Source: Mermis nigrescens (lineage: Eukaryota; Nematoda; Enoplea; Mermithida; Mermithidae). From it: 64,000 nucleotides of DNA. The notes below the pieces were generated by a model, which ran no database searches, had not been told where the DNA came from, and was given only the letters and a program-made list of their open reading frames with translations. The position numbers and the translations under genes are program-made. Each line of letters begins with the position of its first letter. Position 1 is the first letter of the stretch. Below, in pieces: positions 33,797 through 46,200 of the stretch. The DNA lies in the NCBI GenBank assembly GCA_036768485.1, contig JAVLUZ010000656.1, positions 124,001 through 188,000 of the forward strand. The letters run 5' to 3'.

Positions 33797-34400
33797 GTAA
33801 GCAAAGAGGAGGTAATATCGAATTTGATCGGCTCTGCTGTCATAGTCTTGAATGAAATTCAGACATACATCTTAATGAAATCTCGGCAATTCTTTTTTAT
33901 GTGATAAGCTTTGCCTACATGTCCACACGCAGCTTTCTGTAGACCCCCTCCAGAATTTTGTTTTTTTGTAACTTCTTAGACAATTTTTGGCGATTTCACC
34001 CCCTCCAAAATTTTCTTGCTGCTCATGTATGTGCATATAAACGTAATGTTTTAGGAATATTCCAGTCATGAGAATTTCAAAAGTTAATTACCTCTCCTTT
34101 TTTAGAAGTTCTTACAATTGATTTCGTTAGGCATGCACTTACTTCGTGCTTGACTATTAATGATCAATCCAATAAAATTAAATTTACTTCTTTGAACCTA
34201 ATGAGAACTCGTGCGTTCATTCATTCATTGTAAGAAAGGGCTACAAAGTTATGTGCATGCTATTTTTTGACTTTTTTATTATAACTTATTTCATAATTGC
34301 ATCTTTAAATTATAATGATTTACTATTATTAATTTTTATTTTTAAAAGGGCAACAGGAAATTCTAATTTAAAATTAAGCATATTAATGCCGCGTTCTAAC

Positions 34401-34646
34401 CTTACGCGGGCGTAGGGAGTTGGGCCTTGGAATATGCACTCCCAGAAGTTCGAATACCCCTTAGAAACCAAAATGTAACCTTCTTAATTCAATTTTTGTA
34501 ATTTTTTTCTCTCAATTTTCTGATGCCAGTGGATTGTGCTCTATGAGAAACGTTGGAAAATGGTGGTTTTTGACCATACCACCATTTTTAGAAAATTTTT
34601 TGAGCTTCTTGCTCCCCCCAGAAATTTGGTGATGATCAACTATGGT
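34401..34646 (-). mobile_element. MITE-1 copy, diverged, in the cystatin intron
   Basis: Body motifs (GATGCCAGTGGATTGTGCTC, ATACCACCATTTTTAG) identify it. Ends are eroded and no target duplication was found. Confidence 0.7.
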
Positions 34647-35086
34647 TTAATCGTCTTTAACGATATATGCAACCAATTTTTCACATCTACGGAAAATGCG
34701 ATTGAACCGGAGCGTTGATTAATCTATATTTCTATACAGCACCTGAATCAGAAAAAATAAATACCAATGAAAAATAAATAAAGAAAAATAAGTACCTCCT
34801 CGAAAATTTGAGCGGTGGCGCAATGTGTCAAATTTTTCTGACTAAAATGGCTTGAAAAATGAAAAGCCTTGTATATGCCTTAGCTTCTCAGACAAATGAC
34901 TTTGGTTGGGAACTCATTCCTACCGCATTTATGATTGAAAAATCGTAAAAAATTTCGCGCATCACGTTTTTTTCAAAGGAAATAATGACCTAAAGCTGAA
35001 AGTGAGGCAGATTGTTCTATTAGCATTTTTTGTTTTCGACTACTATCCTATTTTTCCACCGATGTTTCCCTAGAATATACTAAGTA

Positions 35087-35247
35087 CATGCACGAATGTA
35101 TCTCTGGGGAATGGAGGGGGAGGTTCGGACCCCCCTCCAAAAATTCAGAAACGTCGGACAAACAGGACTTTTTAAACGTTATTTTGTGCTATTTTTGGCC
35201 TTTTTGGGCTTAGTCCCCCCAAAATAGGACGGCCAGCTGCGTGCCTG
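35087..35247 (+). mobile_element. R2 MITE beside the cystatin acceptor
   Basis: Starts CATGCACGAATGTATCTCTG and ends GGCCAGCTGCGTGCCTG. Flanks ACTAAGTA and ACTTGGTA agree at 6 of 8 positions. Confidence 0.75.
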
Positions 35248-35285
35248 ACTTGGTAAGAAGTATAATGAAATGTCAAACAAAACAG

Positions 35286-35441
35286 GGCCATGACCAGCAT
35301 CACCGTGGATGTGCAGTTAAGAATGACGGCGACTTTGGCGAATGCTTCTTTGAAATTGTTCTTCCCTTGAACAAAGGAGAAATGCAAATACGTCGCGCCA
35401 TTTGCGTCAAATCGACTATGGAAAAGGCCAATCAACATTAA
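35286..35441 (+). CDS. secreted type-2 cystatin, exon 2
   Basis: Encodes residues 116-166 and the stop. It supplies Cys124, Cys135 and Cys155. With Cys113 these give spacings of 11 and 20 residues, close to the two C-terminal disulfide loops of type-2 cystatins (known family pattern). The segment CFFEIVLPLNKGEM sits where the second binding hairpin should be. Its usual Pro-Trp is Pro142-Leu143 here, so the second loop is atypical and inhibition could be altered. The phase-0 junction agrees with exon 1. Total length 166 residues is slightly longer than usual because of an N-terminal extension. No AATAAA was seen close downstream. Confidence 0.8.
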   Translation, partial: GHDQHHRGCAVKNDGDFGECFFEIVLPLNKGEMQIRRAICVKSTMEKANQH

Positions 35442-35596
35442 CACTAATATCTTGAAAAATACCTAATGTTTGCTCATCGAATATATCATCATTTTCTCGT
35501 TGTTTGATTCAAAAATTCAAAGTGTGCTATGCTGCACATTAATAAGAGTTCATATATATGCTGAATGAAGGGCGAACTGGGGACGGCAGTGCGTGC

Positions 35597-35705
35597 CGTA
35601 AGTGGGCGGCGCTAGAGTTTTGGGGGAAGGGGGATGCAAGCTCTTTTCAAAAGTCAAAACTTGGCCTTAAAAATGGTGGTATGGCGAAAAAACACCAGTT
35701 TTCAG
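35597..35705 (+). mobile_element. truncated MITE-1
   Basis: Starts near GTAAGTGGGCGGCG and continues through TTAAAAATGGTGGTATGGCG, then stops in unrelated sequence after CACCAGTTTTC. Confidence 0.65.
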
Positions 35706-36171
35706 CAACCCTTATTGTTACGTCAGAATAGTAGTTTTGTACATAATAATGATCCTGCACTTCTCGCGATGATTTCTCGAGCATAGAACTAAAACAATTT
35801 TTTGTTATTTCAGCGAAATTCTAAAACTATCCCCGTATTTTTCGCCGCCTTGTCCACAATTTTAGCACTAATGCGCTTCTTCATAGAAAAATTCCAAAAA
35901 TTCGGGAAAAATGTTTTTTTGCATTATGACGGCAAAAAGACTTGGCGCAGAATGTAATGCATTGTATTTGGACTATTTTCGAAACTATTAGGGAAATTCG
36001 GGGTTCCGTTTCTGGTCAAAAATCCAAGATCCGCCACTGCATGGGATCAATTGATGCTTTTCAATTAGAGGCGTTTGATTTAGATTTAGTTTCTTCCGGC
36101 GAAAAATCTTTTACTTTGCGAACACACGGGCGAAACCTCTTAGAAATATCAGCCAAAATTGGCGTTTAAAT
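35706..36171. other. no gene seen
   Basis: A 75-codon plus-strand frame at 35,942 has no recognisable feature. Confidence 0.35.
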
Positions 36172-36963
36172 GATCAAAAAGCTCCGATAGAACAAAAAAG
36201 AGGAATATACTTGAAATTGTGGATTATTCAGGATGTAAAAGGAGGACACTAGGAAAAACCTACCTAAAGTCGCAAAATCTGCTAAAAATCACACTTTGTC
36301 CAAGCAACGCAAAAAATTGAAGTACATTCTGCGGCCAACAGATTAAAATGAAAGATTTAACCATAACAATGATTGAAAAACAGCACTCTTGCTATGCAGT
36401 AGCTATGAGGAAATGATATTTAGTAAACTAACAGTCTTTCTAAGCCAATTGAATGAATTAGCAAACATCAATACATCCAAGACAATTGAAGAAATTGTTA
36501 GTCTAAAACAGTAGGAAACGCGTAAGTTGACTTGAAACAGACTAAATGTAGGAACTCTAGCATGCCCGTAACGATTGTGTGCACTAATCAGTCGGCCCCT
36601 GCTTTGCTTGTCATAATGCTTATAACAAAATAAAACAACTTTAAATACAATACCACTTAGTTTTCTATCATTCCGGATACGAAGCTAGTCAGCGTTGCTA
36701 CTTGCCAGCAATTTAAAATAAAGTAAATATTATAGATTTCGTTTATACGCTCTTTTCTGAAACTTTAAAAATAATGTAAACAGACACTTTTTTAGATGTC
36801 ACAGAATATACTTGGATTTTTTGTGTTGCTTAGAGGAAGTGTGATTTTTAGTAGATTTTGCGACTTTAGCTAGCTTTTTTCCTAGTCCCTCCTTTTACAT
36901 CCTAATAATCCACAATTCCAAGTATATTCATCTTTTTTGTTCCATCGGGCATTTTTCTTTAAT
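36172..36963. mobile_element. long-TIR element (E3), first copy
   Basis: Inverted repeats of roughly 180 bp form its two ends (GCTCCGATAGAACAAAAAAG and its complement). A second copy is at 46,707-47,473. One flank is shared between the copies, so they are part of a larger inverted duplication rather than independent insertions. No open frame of note. Confidence 0.75.
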
Positions 36964-38662
36964 AGTACCCTACTTTTAATTAGCATGATTTGAATACATC
37001 ATTCAGTAAACACATACAGTAACATGCCACAATAATGACAGCAGTCCATGAACGTGGAAAACAATACTGTTCTTAACATCAGCATTATCCGTTTTAAACA
37101 AGACAACCTTACGTTATTCACACAGATCAAAGTCTTTCAGCATAAACTTTACGCAAATATCAAGTGTAAGGAACACTAAGGCTCAGATTTGGAAGTAAAA
37201 TAAATTTGTAGTATAAACTACATATTAACAACAAATGAATAGAGCAAACTTTCCACAACTACTAGGTGTAGCGAAAACTAACAGTTAGATTCCCAATTCT
37301 GATTTTATGTAGAACATTTTGAAATGAAATTAAGCTCACGCAATGCTTTAGAACTAAACTTAATATGCAGTGTAAACTTTACGCAACCACAGAGTGTGAA
37401 GAAAATTTCAGTCGGATCTGTAATTCTGATATTACCCTGATATTACGATCAACATTTATGAAAAAATTAAGTCTCCAACAATAGAGGACAAATAAATATC
37501 AGTTCGAACACTTTACACCACTGTTGAGTACAAAGAAACTGGCGTATCATATTTGGTTTCTGGTTTATTTTTAAACTTGAGATTAACCCAGAACTTGGCA
37601 GAAAACAACAAGACAGAACACGCTTAACTCTCCCATTTTTTGACTTTTTACCTCCCAAAAAGCTAAATATTGATGTAAAAAAAAGCTATTCGCTGTGACG
37701 CGTACCCCTTATAAAGTACTTTATTTTTATCTTTTTCGACCTCGCCCGACTTCTGTACAGAGAAAATGGCAAACAAAAAAATTGACAAACACAAACTTTC
37801 CACTGTCCACCACATTGTAAACTTTAAAAATCTTAACCTAACGCCCCATTGTGTTGAATTAAATCGGATTAAGCCAGTTTGTAGCCCTTTTATTGTAGTA
37901 CGTTTGTATGTGCGAAACTAATGTTCCGAAAAATATTTGATATGATTTTTCAATCAAAACACAAAAGAACCTGTTTTTTCGCCAATTTTACTCCTCAGAT
38001 TTCGAAATTTACACCCCATAAACAACTCAATATTACGTTTTTGAACGCGGCTTGCTTCGACGTATAGCCTCGAAAAGTTGCTTTGTTTTCATTTTATTCG
38101 ATTTATCGCAACTCATTAGCGAAAAAGTTGGTAGAGAAATCTTGGACAAAATCTGTTTCTTTTTGCTCATCCACTGGAGTGTAAAGTTTAAACCCCTCTT
38201 ACAAATTGCGTATTGGTTGTAGAAAAATTTGCTGGTAAGCACAAGGTAGCCCTATGATCCGTAGTACATTTCTGTCCGAAAAATTTTTCAAAACTCATAA
38301 TCGGAGTTGTAGGCAGACATAAATAAGTCGAAAATCCGACCAAAATGTGTCTTTTCACCCCAGATTTTCGCACTCTTTACACTCCTATTCGAGAACTGAG
38401 GCAAAATTCAAAAAAAAGAGAAAAACAACCCCCTAAATTCGCTATATTTTATAACGTTACGCCGAAACTTTACACCTTCTTTACAAAGTCAGTTTTTGAG
38501 TGTAGAGAAAAACAAAAGAAGACAGGCAGCGAATTTTTTATTTTCTTTCCTTCAAAAAACTGCACTTTCCAGATGTGTCCCGTTATAGTTGTAGGGGTGC
38601 ACAGGTGTTGGGGGTACCCAAGTATATTACAGGTATGTGCTAACGCGCTAACTTTGATCAAA
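36964..38662. repeat. AGTGTAAA/TTTACACT-rich element (E4), first copy
   Basis: Many TTTACACT or AGTGTAAA octamers. 36,964-37,500 is the reverse complement of 46,180-46,706, and 37,680-38,060 of about 44,650-44,940. It ends in a terminal block at 38,573-38,662, CCAGATGTGTGCCG to GCTAACGCGCTAACTTTGAT, that recurs at 40,857, 42,468 and, inverted, 43,272. Non-coding. Confidence 0.7.
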
Positions 38663-38934
38663 TACTGACCGTGAAATAAAATAGTAAACATATTTTTGGA
38701 GTTTTACAAAACGATAAATGTAGGAGCTAGCGGATTACTCAACCTAAATGGATAAATAAGTCAAATGAAGTGCATGGTTTTGCAAAAGAAATAAAAAAAT
38801 TAAAAGTCAGTATTCAGAAGATTTGAACCCATTATTCTTTTTTAAATCCACATGCGAGAACGGATACGTCAGCTGCTTCCACGATCTCAACATATCGGCG
38901 GATTTTCATACTTAGTCACTCATGATTTCGCTGT

Positions 38935-39814
38935 AACGTTGTAAAAGATATCTTTATTTTCATCTTTTTATCAAGATAAAGATAAAGATAAAGATATCTT
39001 TATCTTTATCTTCACGATTTTTTAATTTTATCTTTACCTTTATCTTTATCTTTTGGATAAATCACAGGTTATCTTTGTCTTTATCTTCATCTTTTTGATC
39101 GGAATTTATCTTGCAAAAAATATGAAGTATGTACATAAGTTAGCATGTAATCCAAAATGCAGGTTTGACGTGAAATATATGTAGACGCATTCAAGTTTAG
39201 AAAAGAAAAAACGATTGTTTAAACCCAACGGCATGCGGCCCAAACTAATGCCTTTACATCGACCTAAGGAAGCGGGAGTGATACCGATCTAAGCGAGAGT
39301 ACAACTACTAGCACCCACGTTTATCTAAGTCTAAGCCAAGAATAAATATAGAAGTTCGAAAAAATCAATAACTGTTGCGACTGTACTTTGTACAGGCGCA
39401 CAGAGCAGGGTTTTTATGCTTGTGAAAAGAAAGAAGTGACTTGCTTTTCGCCAGTAATAGTAGTACGTCGGTCAGTCAGATACCGTTGGTGAACCCGCGA
39501 ACCTACATTTCTGTGTGCTTAGTGCCTATCACCTCTTTGACCTCAGGCGTAAAAGTTAGAGCATTCAGTTGGCTGCTTTGCATCACCCAATGTCGTTTAT
39601 TGCACTTCACAGATATCATTCTCCTGGGTCCAGACGACCATATTTACACTTTATCTTTACATTTATCTTCTTGGATCCTTTATCTTGCAAATTATCTTTA
39701 TCTTTATCTTTCTTAATTGTTGATTTTTATCTTTATCTTTATCTTCTAGATTTTAAAATTTCAACTTTTCGCTATCTTTTATATTGCAAAAAATCCTTAT
39801 CTTTTACAACACTA
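38935..39814. mobile_element. hAT-like E2 element, second copy (inverted)
   Basis: 880 bp, ends AACGTTGTAAAAGATA and TCTTTTACAACACTA(T). TTCGCTGT and TCCGCTGT flank it (8 bp, one mismatch). It preserves the empty target of the MITE-1 found in the first copy. GATAAAG-type repeats crowd both ends. Confidence 0.8.
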
Positions 39815-39889
39815 TTCCGCTGTATTGTGGACAATAGATAAAAATCTGAAATCATTTTCCCACTTTCAAACAACATCCTATACTTATTA

Positions 39890-42588
39890 CGCTGCAGGTT
39901 TTATGGCGACATTTAGGAACAACTGATCAGGTGCCTGTCTATCAACACAATGCTCATTAACTGAGTCTCGTAGCGAAGATTTTAGCTTGATTATACTATT
40001 TTGAAAATATTTCATCTTTCTACTGAAGTTTAAGAATAGTGCATTAATGATAATGAAAAAATTGTTTATTAAAGACGAGTCAAAAACCTCTGAAATAAGA
40101 ATAATCTTATCAACAATATGCAATACAGAGTTATCTGTCGGCATTAGAAAATATATGTATTGTTTAAAGTTCACCTCTTCACACCTCAACAAACAATGGC
40201 CATAGAAAAGTTTAAAGGTCAGATTTTTTATTCTGACCTTACGGAAAACATTTTTTTTTAAATTTATCATCCACGACGTTCTGGGTGGAAAAAATTTTTT
40301 TCAGTGTTAAGTTGACACCTACACTAATAACGCAATATGGCTTGTACACGAACAAAATAAATTCTGACGTGTAGCGCTCAGGAAGAGGCACTTTCTAAAG
40401 ATAATTACCACATTCTGTCTACTTAATGGAGAATACGGCAGGGAAAACATTTTTTTGTCCCTTACTCTTTACAATAAACCGCCTCTAAATTCAAATTTAT
40501 TACTTTTTTCGCAAAAAATAAAAAAACACTCCTCTAGGTTTTATAACTGTCTACCTTTTGAAATCAATCAGACTGCATAGAATGCAAAACTGAGTTATAT
40601 ATGCTTCTGCACGTGAAAACAGTAAAAAACCGTCTACTTTACACTCGTATGCAATAACTAATGAGTGAAAAGAAATTTTAAGACCAGATTCGTAAACTAC
40701 TCATTAAAGAAATCATTTTAAAAAAAATAGCTCTCAGCTTATCATTTAAATTTTTGGTGTAAACTTTGCACACTCAATAGTAACTCGGTATTGAGTGTAA
40801 ACAAGAAAAAATAAGGGTCCTAAGTTTTTTATTATCTACCTTATTAAAGAACTGCACCTCCCAGATATGTGCCGTTATAGCTGTGAGCGGGGGACATATG
40901 TTGGGGGTACACAAATATATTATAGGTACATGCTAACGCGCCAACTATGATAATTGCTTACATAATTGCAACTCAGCTTCAAATTGTCGACAATCAATCG
41001 CTGGGCAGCAGAAGCACTTCACAATTCGACAATAAACAAAATATAATATATCCTATAGATTATGGCTGCCAACTTTTGTCTACAACAGGTTTGATTCAAA
41101 ATCTATTTTCACAACGAAATCGTTAACTTGATTGTCAGAAATACAAACTCTATTCTTTCTAATTAGCTATAGTAAATATACTTTCCATTCTAAGCTTTAA
41201 TAATACCCCTACTACTGTAGTATTCACCAATAGGCGTTGAAATACGATAAATTAATCAAGTTGTAAGCAATTTGGAATTAGATAATGGCATTTGTAAACA
41301 TTTGCATAATAATTGAAATTTATCATCTTAACAATTCAGTAATTACTGGCTATAATGGAATTTAAAGGCCAGCTTCACAATTCTAACGTTATAAAGATCA
41401 TTTATTTTAAATTTACCATCCACAATGATCTGGGTGAAACAAACCTTTTCATTGTAAAATTTATACGTGCGCTAATGACGCAATATTGTGTGCATAGAAA
41501 GAAATAAAGTGAAATGTGTTAAGCTTAGGTCACCGAACATTTAAAGCATAATTAAGATGTTTCGCCTACTCGGCGAAATAGCTGAAGAAATTTACTTCTT
41601 CGGTCTCGGAACCCTTTACACTAGAACGATCACTGATTAGAAAAAATATTGCGCAGGAAGAAAAAAATTAAATTTCTGAGATACTGTAATCCTTAACACT
41701 ATAAAAGCAGTTAGACTGCATATGAACCAGAATTGAGTTAGATAAGCTTTAGGACACGTTAAAAGTTAAAAACACGTAAACTTTACACTTTTGTGCAACA
41801 ACCATGTGTAGAGGAATTTCAATGTCACATTCGTAATCTACAACTCAGGGGCAATGTTTTTAAAAATTAAATTAGCCCTGCAAAAATTGTTTGATACCCA
41901 ATGCTTTGGGCGATGAAAGTGCTTTTCAGTGTAAATTTTGCACTTATGCTATTAATGCAATATTGGGTGTATATATACAAAATAAAATAGGATCTGTAAC
42001 GCTATGGTCAGGACACATTCTCAGCATAATTAGCATCATCCGCCTGTTTAGCTGAGAAGCTGATTAAATTTCGTTTTTCTACTCGAACCCTTTAGACTAA
42101 AACGATCACAGATCAAGAAATATTGCGTTAAAAGAGAAAAAATTTGAACTCGAGATTTTGTTACCCTTTACATTATAAATCCAATTGGACTGCACAGAAA
42201 TCAAAATTGACTTGGATAAGCTGGAAATACGCAAAGAGTAAAAAACCTGTATACTTTACATCTTTATGCAACAATCATTGAAAGAAATTTTGAGGTCAGT
42301 TTCGTAATCTAAGGCTCGGGGGCAACATTAAAAAAAATTGGCCCTCTGCAAATCATTTGATTTTTCGCTTTACACTTTACACACTCATTGCTTACTTGGT
42401 ATTGAGTGTAAGGAAAAAATGGTACATCGAGTTTTTAATAATCAATCGTTTGAAAAAAACCGCACCTCCCAGGTGTGTGCCGTTGTTGCTGTGGGGGGGG
42501 GCATAAAATTCGCACTCGCTGTGATAAATATATAAAAAAAGGTGGCCAAGTATATTATAGGTAGCGCTAGGCGCTTCCTATGATATCA
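39890..42588 (+). repeat. two further E4 units in tandem
   Basis: Terminal blocks at 40,857-40,955 and 42,468-42,588 mark the ends of two units in the same orientation. Internal landmarks such as the GACGTGTAGCGCT-like phrase near 40,370 recur, diverged, at about 41,513 and 41,990. TTTACACT octamers are abundant. The 127-codon frame at 39,887-40,270 on the minus strand is repeat sequence. Confidence 0.7.
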
Positions 42589-42665
42589 CAACTATACTAT
42601 CGGTTTAAAGCACTTTCGTAGGCACCTTAAATGTTTTCAAAAACCTCAAAGTTATATATACACAC
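42577..42665 (+). pseudogene. exon-like fragment ending GLKHF, copy 2 (uninterrupted)
   Basis: Encodes YHNYTIGLKHFRRHLKCF and then QKPQS, as does the copy at 61 kb. No small TIR element here, unlike 27,832. The E4 terminal block ends directly before it. Confidence 0.4.
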
Positions 42666-42892
42666 AAGTGAAATGAACTATAACCTATAAGACATTCCGC
42701 TACAGCAATGAGTCATAAATTTAAAATGGGTCGTTTAGAATGGAACAGGCTATAGTATTTTCTTTTGTAATTCTCGATATTTTTTCCTTTCGTTACATAT
42801 GTCCCTTTTAGACATATGGCAACAAGAAAATGAACTTCCAGTCTACTAGAAATCCAATGCGATGGATACGATTCATTTTAATCAATTGTGTA

Positions 42893-43084
42893 CAGGGAAA
42901 CCCACATCTGCGATGGCAAATTGTCACAAAACTCGCTGAACTTATTTTTAATGAATCCAAAATAGACAAAGATAATGATGTTTTTGGGGCGTTCCACAGA
43001 AAACTCAACACAATAGAAAAGAAACACGTTCAGAAAATTAAAATTTATATAGATTTCAACTGTCTTCAAGAGTATGTTAAGTAA
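42893..43084 (+). CDS. exon-like ORF of unknown family, intact copy
   Basis: Begins after GTGTACAG and stays open for 63 codons to a stop at 43,082-43,084. It encodes GNPHLRWQIVTKLAELIFNE and then a charged Lys/Asp-rich tail. The duplicate at 29,658 has many replacements, keeps most of the frame and carries one stop. I do not recognise the family. A transposon-derived gene is possible because it lies inside a segmental duplicate amid repeats. Confidence 0.4.
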   Translation, partial: QGNPHLRWQIVTKLAELIFNESKIDKDNDVFGAFHRKLNTIEKKHVQKIKIYIDFNCLQEYVK

Positions 43085-43271
43085 AATGGAGATGAAATGA
43101 TTTTCCAATATTATGTATATACAAGAAAATAAATGATTCTAAATAAAAGAGCGCCAGAAAATATTGACATATTCATCATTTTGCACAAACTTTAGTTGTT
43201 TGGAAGACAAAGTTACGAAGAAACAATAAAATCTGAATGTATTAGCTCAAACTGCGCTAAAATCTATTCTG

Positions 43272-46200
43272 GTGATCATCATAGGTAGCGCGTTGTATCT
43301 ATAATATACTTGGATACCCCCAACATATGTCCCCCCTCACAGCTATAATGGCACATATCTGATAGGTGCGGTTTTTTTAGAAGGTAGATAATAAAAAAAC
43401 TTAGTGCCCCATTTTTTTTCTTGTTTACACTCAATACCGATCGCGTCGTGAGTGCGTAAAGTTTACACCAAAAATTCAAATAATTTGCGGAGGGCCAATT
43501 TTTTCAAAAATCTTTTCCTTAATTAGTAGGTTACGAATCTGGTCTTAAAATTTCTTTACACTCATTAGTTGTTGCACAGGAGTGTAAACTAGAAGGTTTT
43601 TACAGTTTTCACGTGGCCAAGCATATCTAACTCAGTTTTACATTTTATGCAGTCTGATTGGTTTCAAAAGGTAGACGGTTAAAAAATCTAGGGGAGACTT
43701 TTTTAATTTTTTTTTTGAAAAGTAATATTTTCGAATTTAGAGGCGGTTTACTGTAAAGAGTCTGGGACAAAAAAATATTTTTTTCCCTGTCATATTCTCC
43801 ACTCGGTAGACAGAACGTGATAACTACCTTTGAAATGTGCCTCGTCTTAAGCGCTACACGTCAAAATTTATTTTGTTTCTTTACAATCAATATTGCGTTA
43901 TTAGTGCAAGTGTAAACTTTACACTGAAAAAATTTTTTCCGCCCATAGCGTCGTGGATAATGAATTTTTTTAAAAAATGTTTTCCCTAATCAGTAGATTA
44001 CGAATCTGGTCTTAAAATTTCTTTACACTCATTGGTTGTTGCACAGGAGTGTAAATTAGACGGTTTTTTACTGTTTTCATGTGCAAGAGCATATCTAACT
44101 CAGTTTTACATTTTATGCAGTCTGATTGGTTTCAAAAGGTAGACGGTTATAAAATCTAGGGAAAAATTTTTTTTAATTTTTTCTTAAAAAGTAATATTTT
44201 CGAATTTAGAGGCGGTTTTATCGTAAAGAGTCTGAGACAAAAAAATTTCTTCCCTGCCATATTCTCCACTTAGTAGAAAGAACGTGGTAACTACCCTTAG
44301 AACCTGTCTCGTCTTAAGCGCTACACGTCAAAATTTATTTTGTTTCTTTACAATCAATATTGCGTTATTAGTGCAGGTGTAAACTTTACACTGAAAAAAT
44401 TTTTCCGCCCAGAGCGTCGTGGATGATAATTTTAAAAAAAATGTTCTCTGTGAGGTCAGAATAACGAATCTGACCTTCAAACTTTTCTACAATCAATACA
44501 CAGTACCAGGGGTTTAAACTTTACACTCTAGTGGATGAGTTAAAAACAGATTTTGCCCATGATTTCTCTGCCAATTTTTCGGTTATGAGTTAAGATGATT
44601 TAAAGAAATGAAAATAAAGTAACTTTTAAGGGCTACACGTCAAAGCAAACCGCGTTCAAAAAAACGTAATATTGAGTTGTTTATGGGGGTGTAAAGTTCG
44701 AAATCTGAGGTGTAAAATGGGCGAAAAAGACAGGTTTTTTCGTATTTAATTGGTAACTCATATCAAATATTTTACGAACATAAGTTTTGCACATACAAAC
44801 GTACCAGTATCAAAGAGCTACAAACTGTCCCAAACCGAATTTATTTACACTCAAACCCTTAAAAAGAACTTTATTTTATTCTATTCGACCTCTCCCGACT
44901 TCTTCACTTCATATTTTTGTTCGCCACCATTTTAGAAAGTACTTTATTCTTATCCTATTCGACCTCTCCCGACTTCTGAACAGAGAAAGTGGCGAACAAA
45001 AATATGCACAAGCACGTATTTTTCACTGTCCACCACATTGTAAACTTTAAAAATCTAAACCTAACGCCCCATTGAGTGTAAATAAATTCGGTTTGGGCCA
45101 GTTTGTAGCCCTTTGATTGTAGTACGTTTGTATGTGCCAAAGTTATGTTTGTAAACTTTGAACTGAAAAAATTTGTTGGGAAAAAAAATCGTTTTGGGTT
45201 TTTTTTGAAACAGATGAATAGGAAAATGATAGGAAAATGGGCACTCGGGCTTAATGCGACTTGAGTACGAATTGGTATGTGTGTTATCATATCTTACGTG
45301 TGTTAAAAGATCATATGTGTGTGTCTCATAATTGTGTCTGTTTCATTTGTATATACCTTTACCGTAAGCAAAACTGCGTGCGAGCGCAGTTTTGACGGCA
45401 CTTTAAGATTTTACATTTTACAATTATTTTTTGAGCCTGAGAGCCTCTCCGCCAGCTTCCGCGCTGAGCGTATCTTTTTTCTTTCCGTTGCCGTACGTGA
45501 GCAGACTCCGTACGTGCCTTTTTATCTGCTTGGCTGCAGAACTCGTCTGTTAGTTTTCCTGCGTAGTGTGCACGCTTCTTTTCGCCGTACGCTTTGTTTT
45601 TAATCATTCGGGTTTGTGCCAATGTGCATCAGTTGTATGCCTTTGGCAGGGCTTTGTGCCCTTGTTTAATTACATTGTTTGATTTTACCCGATTAGCGTA
45701 ACACGACGGTCGGCAGCATGTATCCTCCATGCTGTCGCTTTCTAATTGCTTCATAATTTTTCTGTCCAAAAAATATTCTAAAAATTAATTATTCAATTAA
45801 CAATGCTGGGTTCGGTTGAATTTCCGTGCTGTTGAATTCTGTCCTTGTGCTACACTATACTTAGGAACCCTTAATATTTTCAAGCACCAGAATTCGGTCC
45901 AAAACAAGTTAAATAATAATCTTTTTGAGCCCTTAATTAGGTTTCCGGGAACTTACTTTAATTAGGTACTTAATCTCAAAGGGGTTAAGTAAGTAAGTTT
46001 CACTAGGTGCTTGCGTAGAGGGCCGGGCTACCTTGAAATAGGCCGGGCGGCTTACCCCACGACTCGCGGCTGGTGATCGACATCCTAAAAAGGGCGAGAA
46101 CCCCCGTGTGAGCGCATAAGCTTGAGATTCGGGTTAAGTAAGCGAAGTGAAGGTAGCTTGAGTCTACGTTTACACATCTGATATTTATTTGTCCTTGGGC

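Larger units (their letters stand above)
33797..35285 (+). other. cystatin intron, filled with transposons
   Basis: 1,489 bp, GT-AG, phase 0. Contains a short MITE-1-like piece (33,919-34,030), a reversed MITE-1 (about 34,401-34,646) and an R2 element (35,087-35,247). The last ends only 38 bp before the acceptor ACAAAACAG, which has almost no pyrimidine tract. Confidence 0.75.

Noticed and set aside
45319..45622. Overlapping 94- and 87-codon frames on opposite strands
   Set aside because: GC-richer, LTR-like DNA tends to stay open by chance; no domain or splice support.
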